A stretch of 64,000 nt of DNA from SHYR01 sp036013055 (GTDB taxonomy: Bacteria; Chloroflexota; Dehalococcoidia; UBA2979). The first letter of the stretch is position 1. Each line of letters starts with the position of its first letter. The stretch covers positions 144,833-208,832 of the forward strand of contig DASCQM010000016.1 of NCBI GenBank assembly GCA_036013055.1, read 5' to 3'. Below the pieces are notes generated by a model. That model saw nothing but the letters and a program-made list of their open reading frames with translations, was not told the DNA's origin and made no database searches. Of the stretch, positions 25,989 to 34,395 are shown piece by piece. The position numbers and the translations under genes were made by a program.

Positions 25989-27233
25989 TTAGCGTTCGGC
26001 CCCCGGTCGCATGCGCGCGGCGCGCTCCGCGACCTCGATCTTGATCGCCTCCGGAATCCCTTCCGCGACGATCGTCTCGACAGCGTCGGCGGCCGTGTCG
26101 ATGTCTGCCTCGTTGTTGAAGGCGTGCAGCGAGAGCCGCACGACGTCGAAGTCTCGCACCCCGCGGCAGACGACCTTCGCCTCCGACTGCAGGTAGAAGG
26201 CGATCTCGGCGGAGTCGATGCCCTCCGTGTGGAAGCAGAAGAGGCCGGTGCGGGCACCCTCGGTCGTCGGGCTCTTCACCGTCACCGAGCGGATGCGCCC
26301 GAAGCGCTCTTCGGCGTACTTCGTCAGCTCGCGAGCGCGGTCGAATACCGCCTGCGGGCCCGACTCGAGGTACTGCTCGGTAGCGGCGATCGTGCCGGCG
26401 ATCAACGCGCCGGACGTCGTCGTCAGCTCGTACTTCGTGATCAATTCCTTCTCAGGCGTGAAATTGCCCTCGGAGTCCCACTCCGCCGCTGCGCGGCCCG
26501 CCACCTTCGAGGGTTCGACGTCCGGGATCGCGTCCCGCCGTACGTAGAGCGCGCCCAGCCCGTCCGGGCCGAGCAACCACTTGTGCGAGGGAATCGCGTA
26601 GCAGTCGATGCCGGAGGCGCGCACGTCGATCGGGATGTGGCCGGCAGTCTGCGCACCGTCGACGACGACACGGGCGCCGACGCGGTGGGAGGCCTCGATG
26701 ATGCCGTTCATCGGCAGCAGCTGGCCGGTCGAGTAGGAGATTTCGGAGAGGATCACGAGCTTGGTGCGGTCGTTCAGCGCCTGGGCGAAGTTCTCCAGCA
26801 CGACCCCGGCAGAGTCGTCGGCCGCGATCGGCACGATCGACATCTCAGCGCCGCGCCGCTCGCGCAGGTAGTACGCGGGGACAGCACCGGACGCGTGCTC
26901 GACCGACGTCGTGATCACGCCATCGCCGGGCTGGATGTCGACGCCGTTGACGACGACATTCAAGCCCTCGGTCGTGTTGCCCATGATCGCGATCTCGTCG
27001 GCGTCCGCGCCGATCATTTCGGCAGTGACCTCGCGCATGCGAGCGACGAGTTGCTGGCGGTCCTCCATCACCTCGCGGGTCGTCGGACCGACATCGAGCT
27101 CGAGTTGCAGTCGCTGCTTCATCGCATCGACGACGTCGGTGGTGAGCGGGCCGGAGAAGCCGCTGTTCATGTAGGCGTAGTTCTGCATCACGGGCATCTG
27201 GCTGCGAAGCCACGCCCAGCGTTCCTCACTCAT
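25989..27233 (-). CDS. class V aminotransferase-fold PLP-dependent enzyme
   Basis: The 414-residue protein has the class V (cysteine desulfurase/isopenicillin epimerase-like) layout: GNTTEGLN phosphate-binding loop near 85-92, H113 stacking on the cofactor, D192 (VDGAQ), and the Schiff-base lysine K218 in SHKWLLGPDG. The start is the ATG at 27233, which has GGAG eight bases upstream; a GTG at 27251 would overlap that site. No active-site Cys loop typical of desulfurases is evident, so an epimerase, lyase or aminotransferase is more likely. It lies 113 bp upstream of the CoA ligase on the same strand and is divergent from the methyltransferase. Confidence 0.85.
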   Translation of the reverse strand: MSEERWAWLRSQMPVMQNYAYMNSGFSGPLTTDVVDAMKQRLQLELDVGPTTREVMEDRQQLVARMREVTAEMIGADADEIAIMGNTTEGLNVVVNGVDIQPGDGVITTSVEHASGAVPAYYLRERRGAEMSIVPIAADDSAGVVLENFAQALNDRTKLVILSEISYSTGQLLPMNGIIEASHRVGARVVVDGAQTAGHIPIDVRASGIDCYAIPSHKWLLGPDGLGALYVRRDAIPDVEPSKVAGRAAAEWDSEGNFTPEKELITKYELTTTSGALIAGTIAATEQYLESGPQAVFDRARELTKYAEERFGRIRSVTVKSPTTEGARTGLFCFHTEGIDSAEIAFYLQSEAKVVCRGVRDFDVVRLSLHAFNNEADIDTAADAVETIVAEGIPEAIKIEVAERAARMRPGAER

Positions 27234-27316
27234 TGAGTCATCTCCTGCCACGCGGATCGGCCGTGCACATGCGGGCTATGTGTAGCACAGTCGGAGGGCA
27301 GGGGAGGGGCGGATCG

Positions 27317-28099
27317 ATGGCGGAGACCACGAGCACCTGGGATCCCGACCAGTACGAGCGATTCCGGCAGGAACGCGCCCAGCCCTTCTACGACCTCGCT
27401 GCGATGGTCGAGCGCGAACCCGCGATGCGCGTCGTCGACCTCGGCTGCGGCACCGGCCAGCTCACGTCGTGGCTGCACGCGGAACTCGGCGCGGCGAGTA
27501 CGCTCGGCGTCGACGCGTCGGACACGATGCTCGAACAGGCGATGCCGCTGGCAGAGGGCACGCTTAGCTTCGAGCAGCGCGACATCACGAGCTTCGTTGC
27601 CGACAAACCGTATGACCTCGTCTTCTCCAACGCCGCGCTGCAATGGATCGAGGGCCATGAGGCGCTGCTCACGAAGATCGCCGCAGCCGTCGCGCCGGGT
27701 GGGCAACTTGCCGTGCAGGTGCCGTACAACGACGACCACGCATCGCATCGCGTCGCGCGGTCGCTGGCCGGGGGACGTTTCAGCGAGGCACTCGATGGCT
27801 ACGAGCGGGTCTTCCCGGTGCTCAAGCCGGAGCGCTACGCGGAGCTGCTGCACGAGCTGGGTTTCGAGCGTCAGCAGGTGCGCATGCAGGTCTACACGCA
27901 CCTGCTGCCGGACACGCGCGCGGTGATTGAGTGGGTCAAGGGTTCGCTGATGACGCCGTACCGCGAGCGCCTGAGCGTCGAGCAGTACGAGGAGCTGCTG
28001 GAGCAATACGAGACTGACCTCGTGGCTGTGCTCGGCGAGCACTCGCCGTTCCTCTACCCGTTCAAGCGCATCCTGATGTGGGGTCGCAAGGCCGCCTAG
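27317..28099 (+). CDS. trans-aconitate 2-methyltransferase-like SAM-dependent methyltransferase
   Basis: The 260-residue class I methyltransferase has VVDLGCGTGQLTSWL (SAM motif I), DASDTML (acidic residue II) and FSNAALQWI (motif IV). The ASLQWL-like segment and the C-terminal THLLPDTRAVIEWVKGSLMTP region match the layout of the E. coli Tam enzyme, which methylates trans-aconitate. The start ATG at 27317 follows a purine-rich GGGGAGGGG; an upstream in-frame ATG at 27233 would add an unlikely 28-residue leader that overlaps the divergent gene. Tam identity is based on my memory of the family, so the substrate is tentative. Confidence 0.8.
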   Translation: MAETTSTWDPDQYERFRQERAQPFYDLAAMVEREPAMRVVDLGCGTGQLTSWLHAELGAASTLGVDASDTMLEQAMPLAEGTLSFEQRDITSFVADKPYDLVFSNAALQWIEGHEALLTKIAAAVAPGGQLAVQVPYNDDHASHRVARSLAGGRFSEALDGYERVFPVLKPERYAELLHELGFERQQVRMQVYTHLLPDTRAVIEWVKGSLMTPYRERLSVEQYEELLEQYETDLVAVLGEHSPFLYPFKRILMWGRKAA

Positions 28100-28114
28100 C
28101 GGCTCTCAGACGGG

Positions 28115-29197
28115 TCAACCGACGTCCAGCGTGCCGCCATGTCCCGCTTCGACGCCGCTGACGTCGTAGATCGCTCCGTTCGCCTCGTACCCGCCGATCA
28201 CCGGGTCGACCGACATCAGCAGCGGCGTATCGAGGTCGATCCACTCGAAGCCGCCGAGCCCGGCCGCGAGGTGCGCGCTGAAGCCCATCCCGAGGCGCGT
28301 CTCAACCATGCCACCGATCATCAGCCCCAGCCCGGCGGCGCGAGCGATCGAGGCGATCTCCAGGCCCGCGACGACGCCCGCCTTCGCGAGCTTGATGTTC
28401 AGCACTGGCGCGAACTGCTCCTCCGCGATGCGCAACGCGTCCTCGGGAGTGCGGCAGCTCTCGTCGGCGGCCACGGGCACGCCGCCTTCGCGGGTGACAC
28501 GGCCGAGGGCCGCCCAGTCATCGCGCGGAACGGGCTGCTCGAACAGGGCCGGCTCGAGGTCGGCTGATCGCAGGGCGCGCAGCGCGTCGAGCGCCTGCTC
28601 CGCGCTGTAGCCCTCGTTCGCATCGAGCACGAGCGCGCAGTCGGGGTGGCCATCGCGGATCGCCGCCAGCCGCGCGATGTCGGCTTCGACGTCCAGCCCG
28701 ACCTTCGTCTTGATCGTCGCAAAGCCGCGCTCGCGATACCGCGCCGCGAGCGACTGTGCCTCATCTGGCTCGCAGATCGGGATCGTGATGTCGGTCGTGA
28801 GCTGCCGCTCGGCGCCGCCGAAGAAGCGGTAGAGCGGCACCCCGAGCGAGCGCGTGAACGCATCGATCACCCCCATCTCGATGCCGGCGCGCACAGCCGC
28901 CAGACGAGGGATGCGCGAGGCCAGCTCAGCGGCGAGCGGCCGCCATTCGGCGGCGTCGTGTCCGACGATCCACTCGGCAGCCTCGCCGACCGTAGTGAGC
29001 GCGGTCGGCTGATCCTCGACGGTCACGGGCTGCAGCGACGGAATCTCGCCCCAGCCCTCGGCGCCACCGCGCAACCGCACGCGCACGGCGACGTTTTCGA
29101 CCTGATCGAGCCGCCCCGTGGCGATCACAAACGGTCGCAGCAGCGGCACATCGAGCGGATAGGCATCGACTGACGTGATCTCTGTCGCACGGCTCAT
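28115..29197 (-). CDS. enolase-superfamily enzyme, dipeptide epimerase-like
   Basis: The 360-residue protein has the full muconate-lactonising subgroup active site: K163 and K165 (IKTK), metal ligands D192 (LDAN), E220 (FEQP) and D245 (ADES), and K269 (IKLAK). Near the C-terminus is DLD (D321, D323), the motif that holds the amino group of the substrate in dipeptide epimerases. This suggests epimerisation of a dipeptide such as L-Ala-D/L-Glu from peptidoglycan turnover, though N-acylamino-acid racemase-like roles are possible. I chose the ATG at 29197 over 29266, whose leader does not resemble the family. It is divergent from the thiolase-like gene. Confidence 0.85.
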   Translation of the reverse strand: MSRATEITSVDAYPLDVPLLRPFVIATGRLDQVENVAVRVRLRGGAEGWGEIPSLQPVTVEDQPTALTTVGEAAEWIVGHDAAEWRPLAAELASRIPRLAAVRAGIEMGVIDAFTRSLGVPLYRFFGGAERQLTTDITIPICEPDEAQSLAARYRERGFATIKTKVGLDVEADIARLAAIRDGHPDCALVLDANEGYSAEQALDALRALRSADLEPALFEQPVPRDDWAALGRVTREGGVPVAADESCRTPEDALRIAEEQFAPVLNIKLAKAGVVAGLEIASIARAAGLGLMIGGMVETRLGMGFSAHLAAGLGGFEWIDLDTPLLMSVDPVIGGYEANGAIYDVSGVEAGHGGTLDVG

Positions 29198-29246
29198 GGC
29201 GCGGAGCGTACAGGCGCAGCGCACACGGAAGTGCGTCCGCACGAAC

Positions 29247-29274
29247 TTGACAGGCATCACGTGCATCGTAAGGA
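29247..29274 (+). promoter_or_regulatory. putative promoter for the thiolase-like/DUF35 pair
   Basis: A perfect TTGACA (29247-29252) is followed after 16 bp by TAAGGA (29269-29274). A transcript would begin near 29282, just upstream of the strong ribosome binding site AGGAGGAGGG that precedes the ATG at 29303. Confidence 0.4.
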
Positions 29275-29302
29275 TGCGGCCAGAGCAGCAGGAGGAGGGC
29301 CC

Positions 29303-30427
29303 ATGACACTTCGGGGCAAAGCCGCGATCGTCGGCTTCTACGAAATTCCCACCGAGAAGGAGATGCCGGACCGCAGTACGTCGTCCGTACTCGCCGAGGT
29401 CGCACGGGGTGCCATCCTCGATGCCGGCCTGCGCATCGAGGACATCGATGGCGTGATCGGGCAGGAGGCGCTCAACTCGCTGACGATGAACGAGACGCTC
29501 GGCCTGAAGCCGCGCTACACCTCATCGATGACGACACACGGCGCCAGCGGGGCCACATCGATCGTTACGGCCGCGTCGGTGATCGCCGCCGGGCTCGCCG
29601 ACTACGTGCTCTGCGTCTTCGGCGAATCGCGCCAGCGCAGCAGTTCGCGGCTGAACGCCGTCTCGGCGGCGCAGCGAGTCGCGCCCACCAACCGTGCCTC
29701 GGAGTGGGAGACGCCGTTCGGGCCGGTGATCGCCGCCAACGGTGGCTATGGCCTGATCAAAGAACGTCACATGTACGAGTACGGCACCACGCAGGAGCAG
29801 TTCGCGAAGTGCGCCGTCGACGAGCGCTTCAACGCGCTGGAGAACCCGAACGCCGTCTGGCAGGGCCAGCCGATCACGATCGATGATGTGCTGAACTCCC
29901 GCTTCACCAACGACCCGCTGCATCTGCTGGAGAGCGTGATGCCATGCTCGGGCGGCGCAGCAGTCGTCGTCACTTCGGCGGAGCGGGCCCGTTCGATGCC
30001 GCACCCGCCGGCCTACGTGCTCGGTGCCGGCGGCCCGGCGACGAGCCACGACACGATCTGGCAGGAAGACCGCATCGCGACCACTCCGGTCGTGATGACC
30101 GCTCCGAACGCGCTGCAGATGGCCGAAGTCAACATCAACGATATCGAGTTCGCAGAGTTCTACGACTGCTACACGATTCTCGTCATGGCATGTCTTGAGG
30201 ACGCCGGTATCTGCGCGAAGGGCGACATCGGCGCTTTCTACGAGTCGACGGATACCACGTACAAGGGCGAGTTCCCGATCAATACCGATGGCGGGCAGAT
30301 CGCTGCCGGCCAGCCGGGCGGGAGCGCCGGTGGGTTCCGTCACATCGTCGAGGCCACGCGCCAGGTGATGGGCAGGGCTGAGAATCGGCAGGTTGAGAAA
30401 TCGGACCTCTGCCTGGTGAATGGCTGA
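29303..30427 (+). CDS. thiolase-superfamily protein (SCPx/Ltp2-like), C-terminus cut by in-frame TGA
   Basis: The 374-residue protein has the two-domain thiolase fold of the lipid-transfer/SCPx group. The usual nucleophilic Cys is absent: the equivalent loop reads HGASG at 79-83. The second half has EFYDCYT (285-291), an NTDGGQ loop and RQVMG, resembling Ltp2-type aldolases that act with a DUF35 partner in side-chain cleavage of acyl-CoAs. A DUF35 gene follows. The reading frame stops at TGA 30425-30427, but the same frame continues for 18 more codons with a sequence (GGTASVMCTLVLG) that looks like the normal last strand of thiolases. The start ATG has AGGAGGAGGG upstream. Confidence 0.85.
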   Translation: MTLRGKAAIVGFYEIPTEKEMPDRSTSSVLAEVARGAILDAGLRIEDIDGVIGQEALNSLTMNETLGLKPRYTSSMTTHGASGATSIVTAASVIAAGLADYVLCVFGESRQRSSSRLNAVSAAQRVAPTNRASEWETPFGPVIAANGGYGLIKERHMYEYGTTQEQFAKCAVDERFNALENPNAVWQGQPITIDDVLNSRFTNDPLHLLESVMPCSGGAAVVVTSAERARSMPHPPAYVLGAGGPATSHDTIWQEDRIATTPVVMTAPNALQMAEVNINDIEFAEFYDCYTILVMACLEDAGICAKGDIGAFYESTDTTYKGEFPINTDGGQIAAGQPGGSAGGFRHIVEATRQVMGRAENRQVEKSDLCLVNG

Positions 30428-30484
30428 GGTGGCACCGCCAGCGTGATGTGCACGCTGGTGCTCGGTTCGAGCGCCACACTCTAA
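30428..30484 (+). other. in-frame extension and stem-loop after the thiolase-like TGA
   Basis: After TGA 30425-30427 the same frame reads 18 sense codons to TAA 30482-30484 and encodes the expected C-terminal strand of the thiolase fold. The RNA can form an 11-bp stem-loop: 30432-30435 pairs with 30458-30461, a 3-nt bulge (30436-30438) follows, and 30439-30445 pairs with 30451-30457 around a 5-nt loop. The loop begins 19 nt after the TGA. Possible meanings are a nonsense mutation, selenocysteine or other readthrough, or an ordinary hairpin before the next gene. Confidence 0.5.
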
Positions 30485-30511
30485 ATCCAGAACCGCTGAG
30501 AGGAACAGCTG

Positions 30512-30928
30512 ATGGCTGACTACACGAAGCCGCTACCCAACCCCGCCGACCCGGATCTGACGGCCCCGTTCTGGGAAGCCGCGAAGCGCCACGAGCTGCT
30601 AATCCCGCGCTGCCGCAGTTGCGACTCCTACTTCTGGTTCCCGCGGCCCGCGTGTCCCACGTGCCTCAAGGAGGACTGGGAGTGGACCGAGGTCAGCGGC
30701 AAGGGGCGGCTGCACACCTTCACGGTCGTGCGTCAGCCCAGCAACCCCTCGTTCAACGAGGACGTTCCGTACGCCTACGCGGTCGTCCAGCTCGACGAGG
30801 GGCCGCGCATGGTCTCGAACATCGTCGACTGCGAAATCCCCGACGGTTTGGCCGTCGATATGGCGCTCGAGGCGTCGTTCGATGACGTGGACGACGACTG
30901 GACGCTGGTGAAGTTCAAGCCGGTCTAA
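30512..30928 (+). CDS. DUF35 / Zn-ribbon OB-fold acyl-CoA-associated protein
   Basis: The 138-residue protein has an N-terminal zinc ribbon, CRSCDSYFWFPRPACPTC, followed by an OB fold (KGRLHTFTVVRQP, PYAYAVVQLDEG). This family partners thiolase-like proteins; in Ltp2-DUF35 aldolases the OB-fold subunit is required for activity and channels the acyl-CoA. It lies immediately downstream of the thiolase-like gene with AGAGGAA as ribosome binding site. All four zinc Cys are present. Confidence 0.88.
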   Translation: MADYTKPLPNPADPDLTAPFWEAAKRHELLIPRCRSCDSYFWFPRPACPTCLKEDWEWTEVSGKGRLHTFTVVRQPSNPSFNEDVPYAYAVVQLDEGPRMVSNIVDCEIPDGLAVDMALEASFDDVDDDWTLVKFKPV

Positions 30929-30941
30929 GCCCCGAGCGGGC

Positions 30942-31325
30942 CTAGTCGGAGGCTGCTTCCGAGCCGGCCCAGCCGCTCGTCAGCAGTTCCTGAAAGCGTG
31001 CCTCGGCGTCCTGCAGCGAGTCGAGGAACTCGAACTCGGCCTCGCGCGCCATCTGCTCATCGATCGGTGAGTCGCCGGTGTGCATGTAGTGATCGACGTC
31101 GAACGACGCGCGCACATCCATCAGGTTCTGCTTCAGCACCGTGAAGCGCATCGGGATGTCGTGCTTCGCCCAGAGCGCCTGCTGCACGCCGACCGGCCGG
31201 TCGGAGCAGCTCCCGATCACGATGCCGAGCTCGTGCGCAAGACGCACGGTCGCGAGCGTGATCTCGCCCGGCGGATCGCCGACCTCGAGCGTCCCGTCGA
31301 TGTCGAAGCTGATCAGCCGCTTCAT
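30942..31325 (-). CDS. HAD-family hydrolase (small)
   Basis: The 127-residue protein has motif I FDIDGTLE with D8 and D10, a Ser-containing motif II in GSCSDRPVG, and a C-terminal GDSPIDEQMA like motif IV. No cap domain is evident, so it may act on macromolecules or serve with another subunit. The ATG at 31325 overlaps the stop of the MoaD/ThiS-like gene (ATGA), which decides this start. It is the last gene of the Mo-hydroxylase operon; an activity on a phosphorylated cofactor intermediate is conceivable but unproven. Confidence 0.75.
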   Translation of the reverse strand: MKRLISFDIDGTLEVGDPPGEITLATVRLAHELGIVIGSCSDRPVGVQQALWAKHDIPMRFTVLKQNLMDVRASFDVDHYMHTGDSPIDEQMAREAEFEFLDSLQDAEARFQELLTSGWAGSEAASD

Positions 31326-31591
31326 CTGCCACCACTGAGCGGCGGCACGAGGTAGATCTCCGTCTCGTCGGTGACCGGGTCGAGCAGGCCGCTGTCGTCG
31401 AGAATTGAGCCGTCGATCGCTACCGCCATCTCGGGCCGCAGGCCGTCGTCGTCCATGATCCATGCGGTCAACTGCGGATAGTCTTCGCCGACGGCGCGAA
31501 AGACCGCGCGCAACGTCGCTCCCTCGGCCCTGATCTGGTCAGAGCCACCCGAGAGCGACCGTAGCGACGCTGGGACATGAACCACAGCCAT
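31322..31591 (-). CDS. MoaD/ThiS-like ubiquitin-fold sulfur carrier
   Basis: The 89-residue protein has the beta-grasp pattern of MoaD/ThiS (VHVPASLRSLSGG, RPEMAVAIDG, EIYLVPPLSGG). Carriers of this type are adenylated and thiocarboxylated at a C-terminal Gly-Gly to deliver sulfur, for example to molybdopterin. Here the protein ends GGR, one residue beyond the usual terminus, so either trimming is required or sulfur transfer is not its job. It lies between the molybdenum hydroxylase large subunit (21 bp upstream) and the HAD gene (4-bp overlap), which points to a role in cofactor supply for that enzyme. Confidence 0.78.
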   Translation of the reverse strand: MAVVHVPASLRSLSGGSDQIRAEGATLRAVFRAVGEDYPQLTAWIMDDDGLRPEMAVAIDGSILDDSGLLDPVTDETEIYLVPPLSGGR

Positions 31592-31612
31592 GTTGCCGTC
31601 GCCTCTCAGCTG

Positions 31613-33907
31613 CTACGAACCGGAGCCATCGAGGGCTTCGAGTTCTTCGAGGATACGCGCCGGCGTCGCCGGGAGCCTGTTCACGCGGACGCCGACCGCG
31701 TCGTAGATCGCATTCGCGATCGCCGCCAGCGGGGGCACGATCGGCACCTCACCGACGCCGCGTACGCCGAAGGGATGACCGGGGTTCGGCACCTCGACGA
31801 GCACGGTGTCGATCATCGGCAGGTCGTTCGCCACCGGCATGCGGTAGTCGAGCAGCGAGGCGTTCGCCATCGCACCGTCGTCGGTGTAGATGTACTCCTC
31901 GTTCAGCGCCATGCCGATGCCCTGAACCGCGCCGCCCTGGATCTGGCCCTCGACGTATGCGGGGTGAATCGCCTTGCCGACGTCCTGGATCGCCGTGTAG
32001 CGGAGCACCGTGACCTTGCCGGTTTCGCGGTCGACCTGCACATCGGCGATGTGCGCGGCGAAGCACGCACCAACCTTACCGACGCTCGTCGAAACGACAT
32101 CGGCGCGGCCCTGGATGTTGCCGCCGGTGCCGGGCAGCCGTCCTGCCGCTTCCTTGAAGGTCATCACCTGGTCGTCCGGGCCGTGCAGGCTGGCATCCGA
32201 CGCGTCGTACGTCACCTCCTCGGGAGCGACGTCCCAGACGGCGGCGATGCGCTTCGTGATCTGCTCCTGCACGTCCATCCCCGCGCGGTAGGCGGCCCAG
32301 CCGGTCGCGAATGTCGTACGTGAGCCGCCGGTGTTGCCGGTGAAGCCGATCGTGTCGGTGTCGCCGACGAGCGATGTCACATCCTCGTACTCGATGCCCA
32401 TCGTCTCCGCGAATTGCATCGCCAACGCCGCGCGCTGCCCGCCGATATCGACGGAGCCGGTGATCAGGGTGACCGTGCCATCCGAGTGCACATTGGCGTA
32501 AGCACTCGACTCGCCACCACCGTTCTGCCAGAAGCCCATCGCCACGCCGCGACCGACGTCCGGTTCAAGGATCTCGGCACGGTAGTGCGGGTGGTCGGTC
32601 GTCGCGCGGATCACCTCGCGGATACCGACGGAGCCGTGCGTCGCACCGTCGCTGCGCGGGTCGCCCTCGGAGACGGCGTTGAGATCGCGAATCGCCATGC
32701 GGTCCATGTCCAGCATGTCGGCCAGCTCGTCCATCACCGCCTCGATCGCATAGGCGGCGGCTGGTGCGCCCGGAGCGCGATAGGCGGCCGTCTTCGGGCG
32801 GTTGAGCACCACGTCGAAGCCGACGATTCGCTGATGTGGAACGAGATACGGGCCCAGCGCGCAGCGTGCACCGCCGGGGACGGGCGAACCGGGGTAGGCA
32901 CCGGCTTCGTATTCAAGTCGAATGTCGGCGGCGACGAGTGTGCCGTCGCGCATTGCGCCGAGCTTGATGAAGGAGCGGGTGCCAGAGGTCGGGCCGGTCG
33001 CTTCCAGCACCTCGGTGCGGTTCATCGTGATCTGCACCGGACGGCCGCTCTTCTTCGAGAGCAGCGCCGCGAGCGGCTCAAGGTAGATCACGTTCTTCGC
33101 GCCGAACCCCCCGCCGATCTCCGCCGGGATCACGCGCAGGTCGCCGAGCGCGAGCCCGAGCACGCGTGCGACGTTGGTGCGGACACCGAACGCCCCCTGC
33201 GTGCTGGTCCAGATCGTGACCTTGCCGTCCGCGTTCCAGACTGCCGTCCCGTTGTGATTCTCGATGTAGCCCTGGTGCACCATCGACGTCTCGAAGATGC
33301 GCTCCAGCACAACCTCGGCCTGCGCGAAACCAGCATCGAGGTCGCCGAAGCCCATCTCGATCGTGCGTGCGACGTTCGGCGATCGCCCCTCGACCGGTTC
33401 GAAGAGACCGTCGACGAGGCTGGAGAGGCCATCGTCGTGCAGCGTCGGCGCATCCGGAGCGAGCGCATCGTCGAGGCTCGTGACCGCGGGCAGCACGTCG
33501 TACTCGACCTCGATCAGAGCGACGGCGTCCTCCGCGACGTGCGCGTCATCGGCGCAGACGGCCGCGATTGGGTGGCCCTTGAACAGCACCTTGCGACGCG
33601 CGAGCAGCCGTTCGAGGTCCCACATCGTGGGCATCGGTCCGCGGATCGTCTGCATCGTCGGTTCGGTCGGTTCGGGGAAGTCCTCGTGCGTGATCACGGC
33701 GTGGACGCCGGGCAGCGCTTCCGCCTTCGAGGTGTCGATGCTCTTGATGATCGCGTGGGCGTGCGGGCTACGCTTGACGCGGCCAAACAGCATCCCAGCC
33801 ATGCGCACATCGGCACCGTAGACGGCGCGGCCCGTGACCTTGTCGACGCCGTCCGGACGGATCGGGTTCGTCCCGATCACGCGATATTCAGTCGCTGCTT
33901 CTACCAT
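31613..33907 (-). CDS. molybdopterin-binding large subunit of a xanthine dehydrogenase-family hydroxylase
   Basis: The 764 residues cover the fused aldehyde oxidase/xanthine dehydrogenase domains. IGGGFGAKN contacts the molybdopterin, AAYRAPGAP forms the active-site region, and E720 in GVGEVP is the likely catalytic base. The AYxCxFR loop of aerobic CO dehydrogenase is absent, so CO oxidation is unlikely; an aldehyde, purine, or N-heterocycle substrate is more plausible. It begins 2 bp after the [2Fe-2S] subunit gene within the operon medium-small-large-MoaD-HAD. Confidence 0.9.
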   Translation of the reverse strand: MVEAATEYRVIGTNPIRPDGVDKVTGRAVYGADVRMAGMLFGRVKRSPHAHAIIKSIDTSKAEALPGVHAVITHEDFPEPTEPTMQTIRGPMPTMWDLERLLARRKVLFKGHPIAAVCADDAHVAEDAVALIEVEYDVLPAVTSLDDALAPDAPTLHDDGLSSLVDGLFEPVEGRSPNVARTIEMGFGDLDAGFAQAEVVLERIFETSMVHQGYIENHNGTAVWNADGKVTIWTSTQGAFGVRTNVARVLGLALGDLRVIPAEIGGGFGAKNVIYLEPLAALLSKKSGRPVQITMNRTEVLEATGPTSGTRSFIKLGAMRDGTLVAADIRLEYEAGAYPGSPVPGGARCALGPYLVPHQRIVGFDVVLNRPKTAAYRAPGAPAAAYAIEAVMDELADMLDMDRMAIRDLNAVSEGDPRSDGATHGSVGIREVIRATTDHPHYRAEILEPDVGRGVAMGFWQNGGGESSAYANVHSDGTVTLITGSVDIGGQRAALAMQFAETMGIEYEDVTSLVGDTDTIGFTGNTGGSRTTFATGWAAYRAGMDVQEQITKRIAAVWDVAPEEVTYDASDASLHGPDDQVMTFKEAAGRLPGTGGNIQGRADVVSTSVGKVGACFAAHIADVQVDRETGKVTVLRYTAIQDVGKAIHPAYVEGQIQGGAVQGIGMALNEEYIYTDDGAMANASLLDYRMPVANDLPMIDTVLVEVPNPGHPFGVRGVGEVPIVPPLAAIANAIYDAVGVRVNRLPATPARILEELEALDGSGS

Positions 33908-33909
33908 CG

Positions 33910-34395
33910 TCAGGCCCCCTCAGACCGCATCGTCTCGGCCGCGCTGAGCACGGCGCGCACGATCTTGTCGTAGCCGGTGCAGCGGCAGAGGTTCCCCGCC
34001 AGCCAGAACCGCACCTCGTCCTCATCCGGGCTTGGATTGACCTTCAGCAGCGCGGTCGCTGAGACCAGGAATCCGGGTGTGCAGATGCCGCACTGCAACG
34101 CCGCCTCCTCGAGGAAGGCCTGCTGGATCGGGTGCAGCCCCTCGCGGCCGTCATCGAGACCCTCGACGGTGCGCACGTCCGCGCCCTCGACCTCCGCTGC
34201 GAGCACGAGGCAGGAGTTCACAAGCTGGCCGTCCAGCGTCACGGCACAGGCACCGCAGTTGCCGTTGTTGCAGCCCTCCTTCGTGCCGGTCAGCCCGACG
34301 CGGTCGCGCAGCGCTTCAAGCAGGCTGTCACGTTCGTCGATCATGATCTCGCTGCTGCTGCCGTTGATCTGTGTGTTAACGATGCGCTTAGCCAA
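33910..34395 (-). CDS. [2Fe-2S] small subunit of the molybdenum hydroxylase
   Basis: The 161-residue protein has both clusters of the family. The plant-ferredoxin-type site is C42, C47, C50 and C62, and the helical-domain site is C102, C105, C137 and C139 (CGIC, CRC). It passes electrons from molybdopterin to FAD. Its start overlaps the 3' end of the medium-subunit gene by 8 bp, indicating coupled translation. Confidence 0.93.
   Translation of the reverse strand: MAKRIVNTQINGSSSEIMIDERDSLLEALRDRVGLTGTKEGCNNGNCGACAVTLDGQLVNSCLVLAAEVEGADVRTVEGLDDGREGLHPIQQAFLEEAALQCGICTPGFLVSATALLKVNPSPDEDEVRFWLAGNLCRCTGYDKIVRAVLSAAETMRSEGA

Noticed and set aside
30425..30427. Genome-wide reassignment of TGA
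   Set aside because: Many genes in the window end properly at TGA, some in tight TGATG or ATGA overlaps, so TGA is a normal stop here.
31613..33907. Aerobic CO dehydrogenase large subunit
   Set aside because: The active-site loop reads AYRAPGAP and lacks the Cys of the AYxCxFR motif of CO dehydrogenase.
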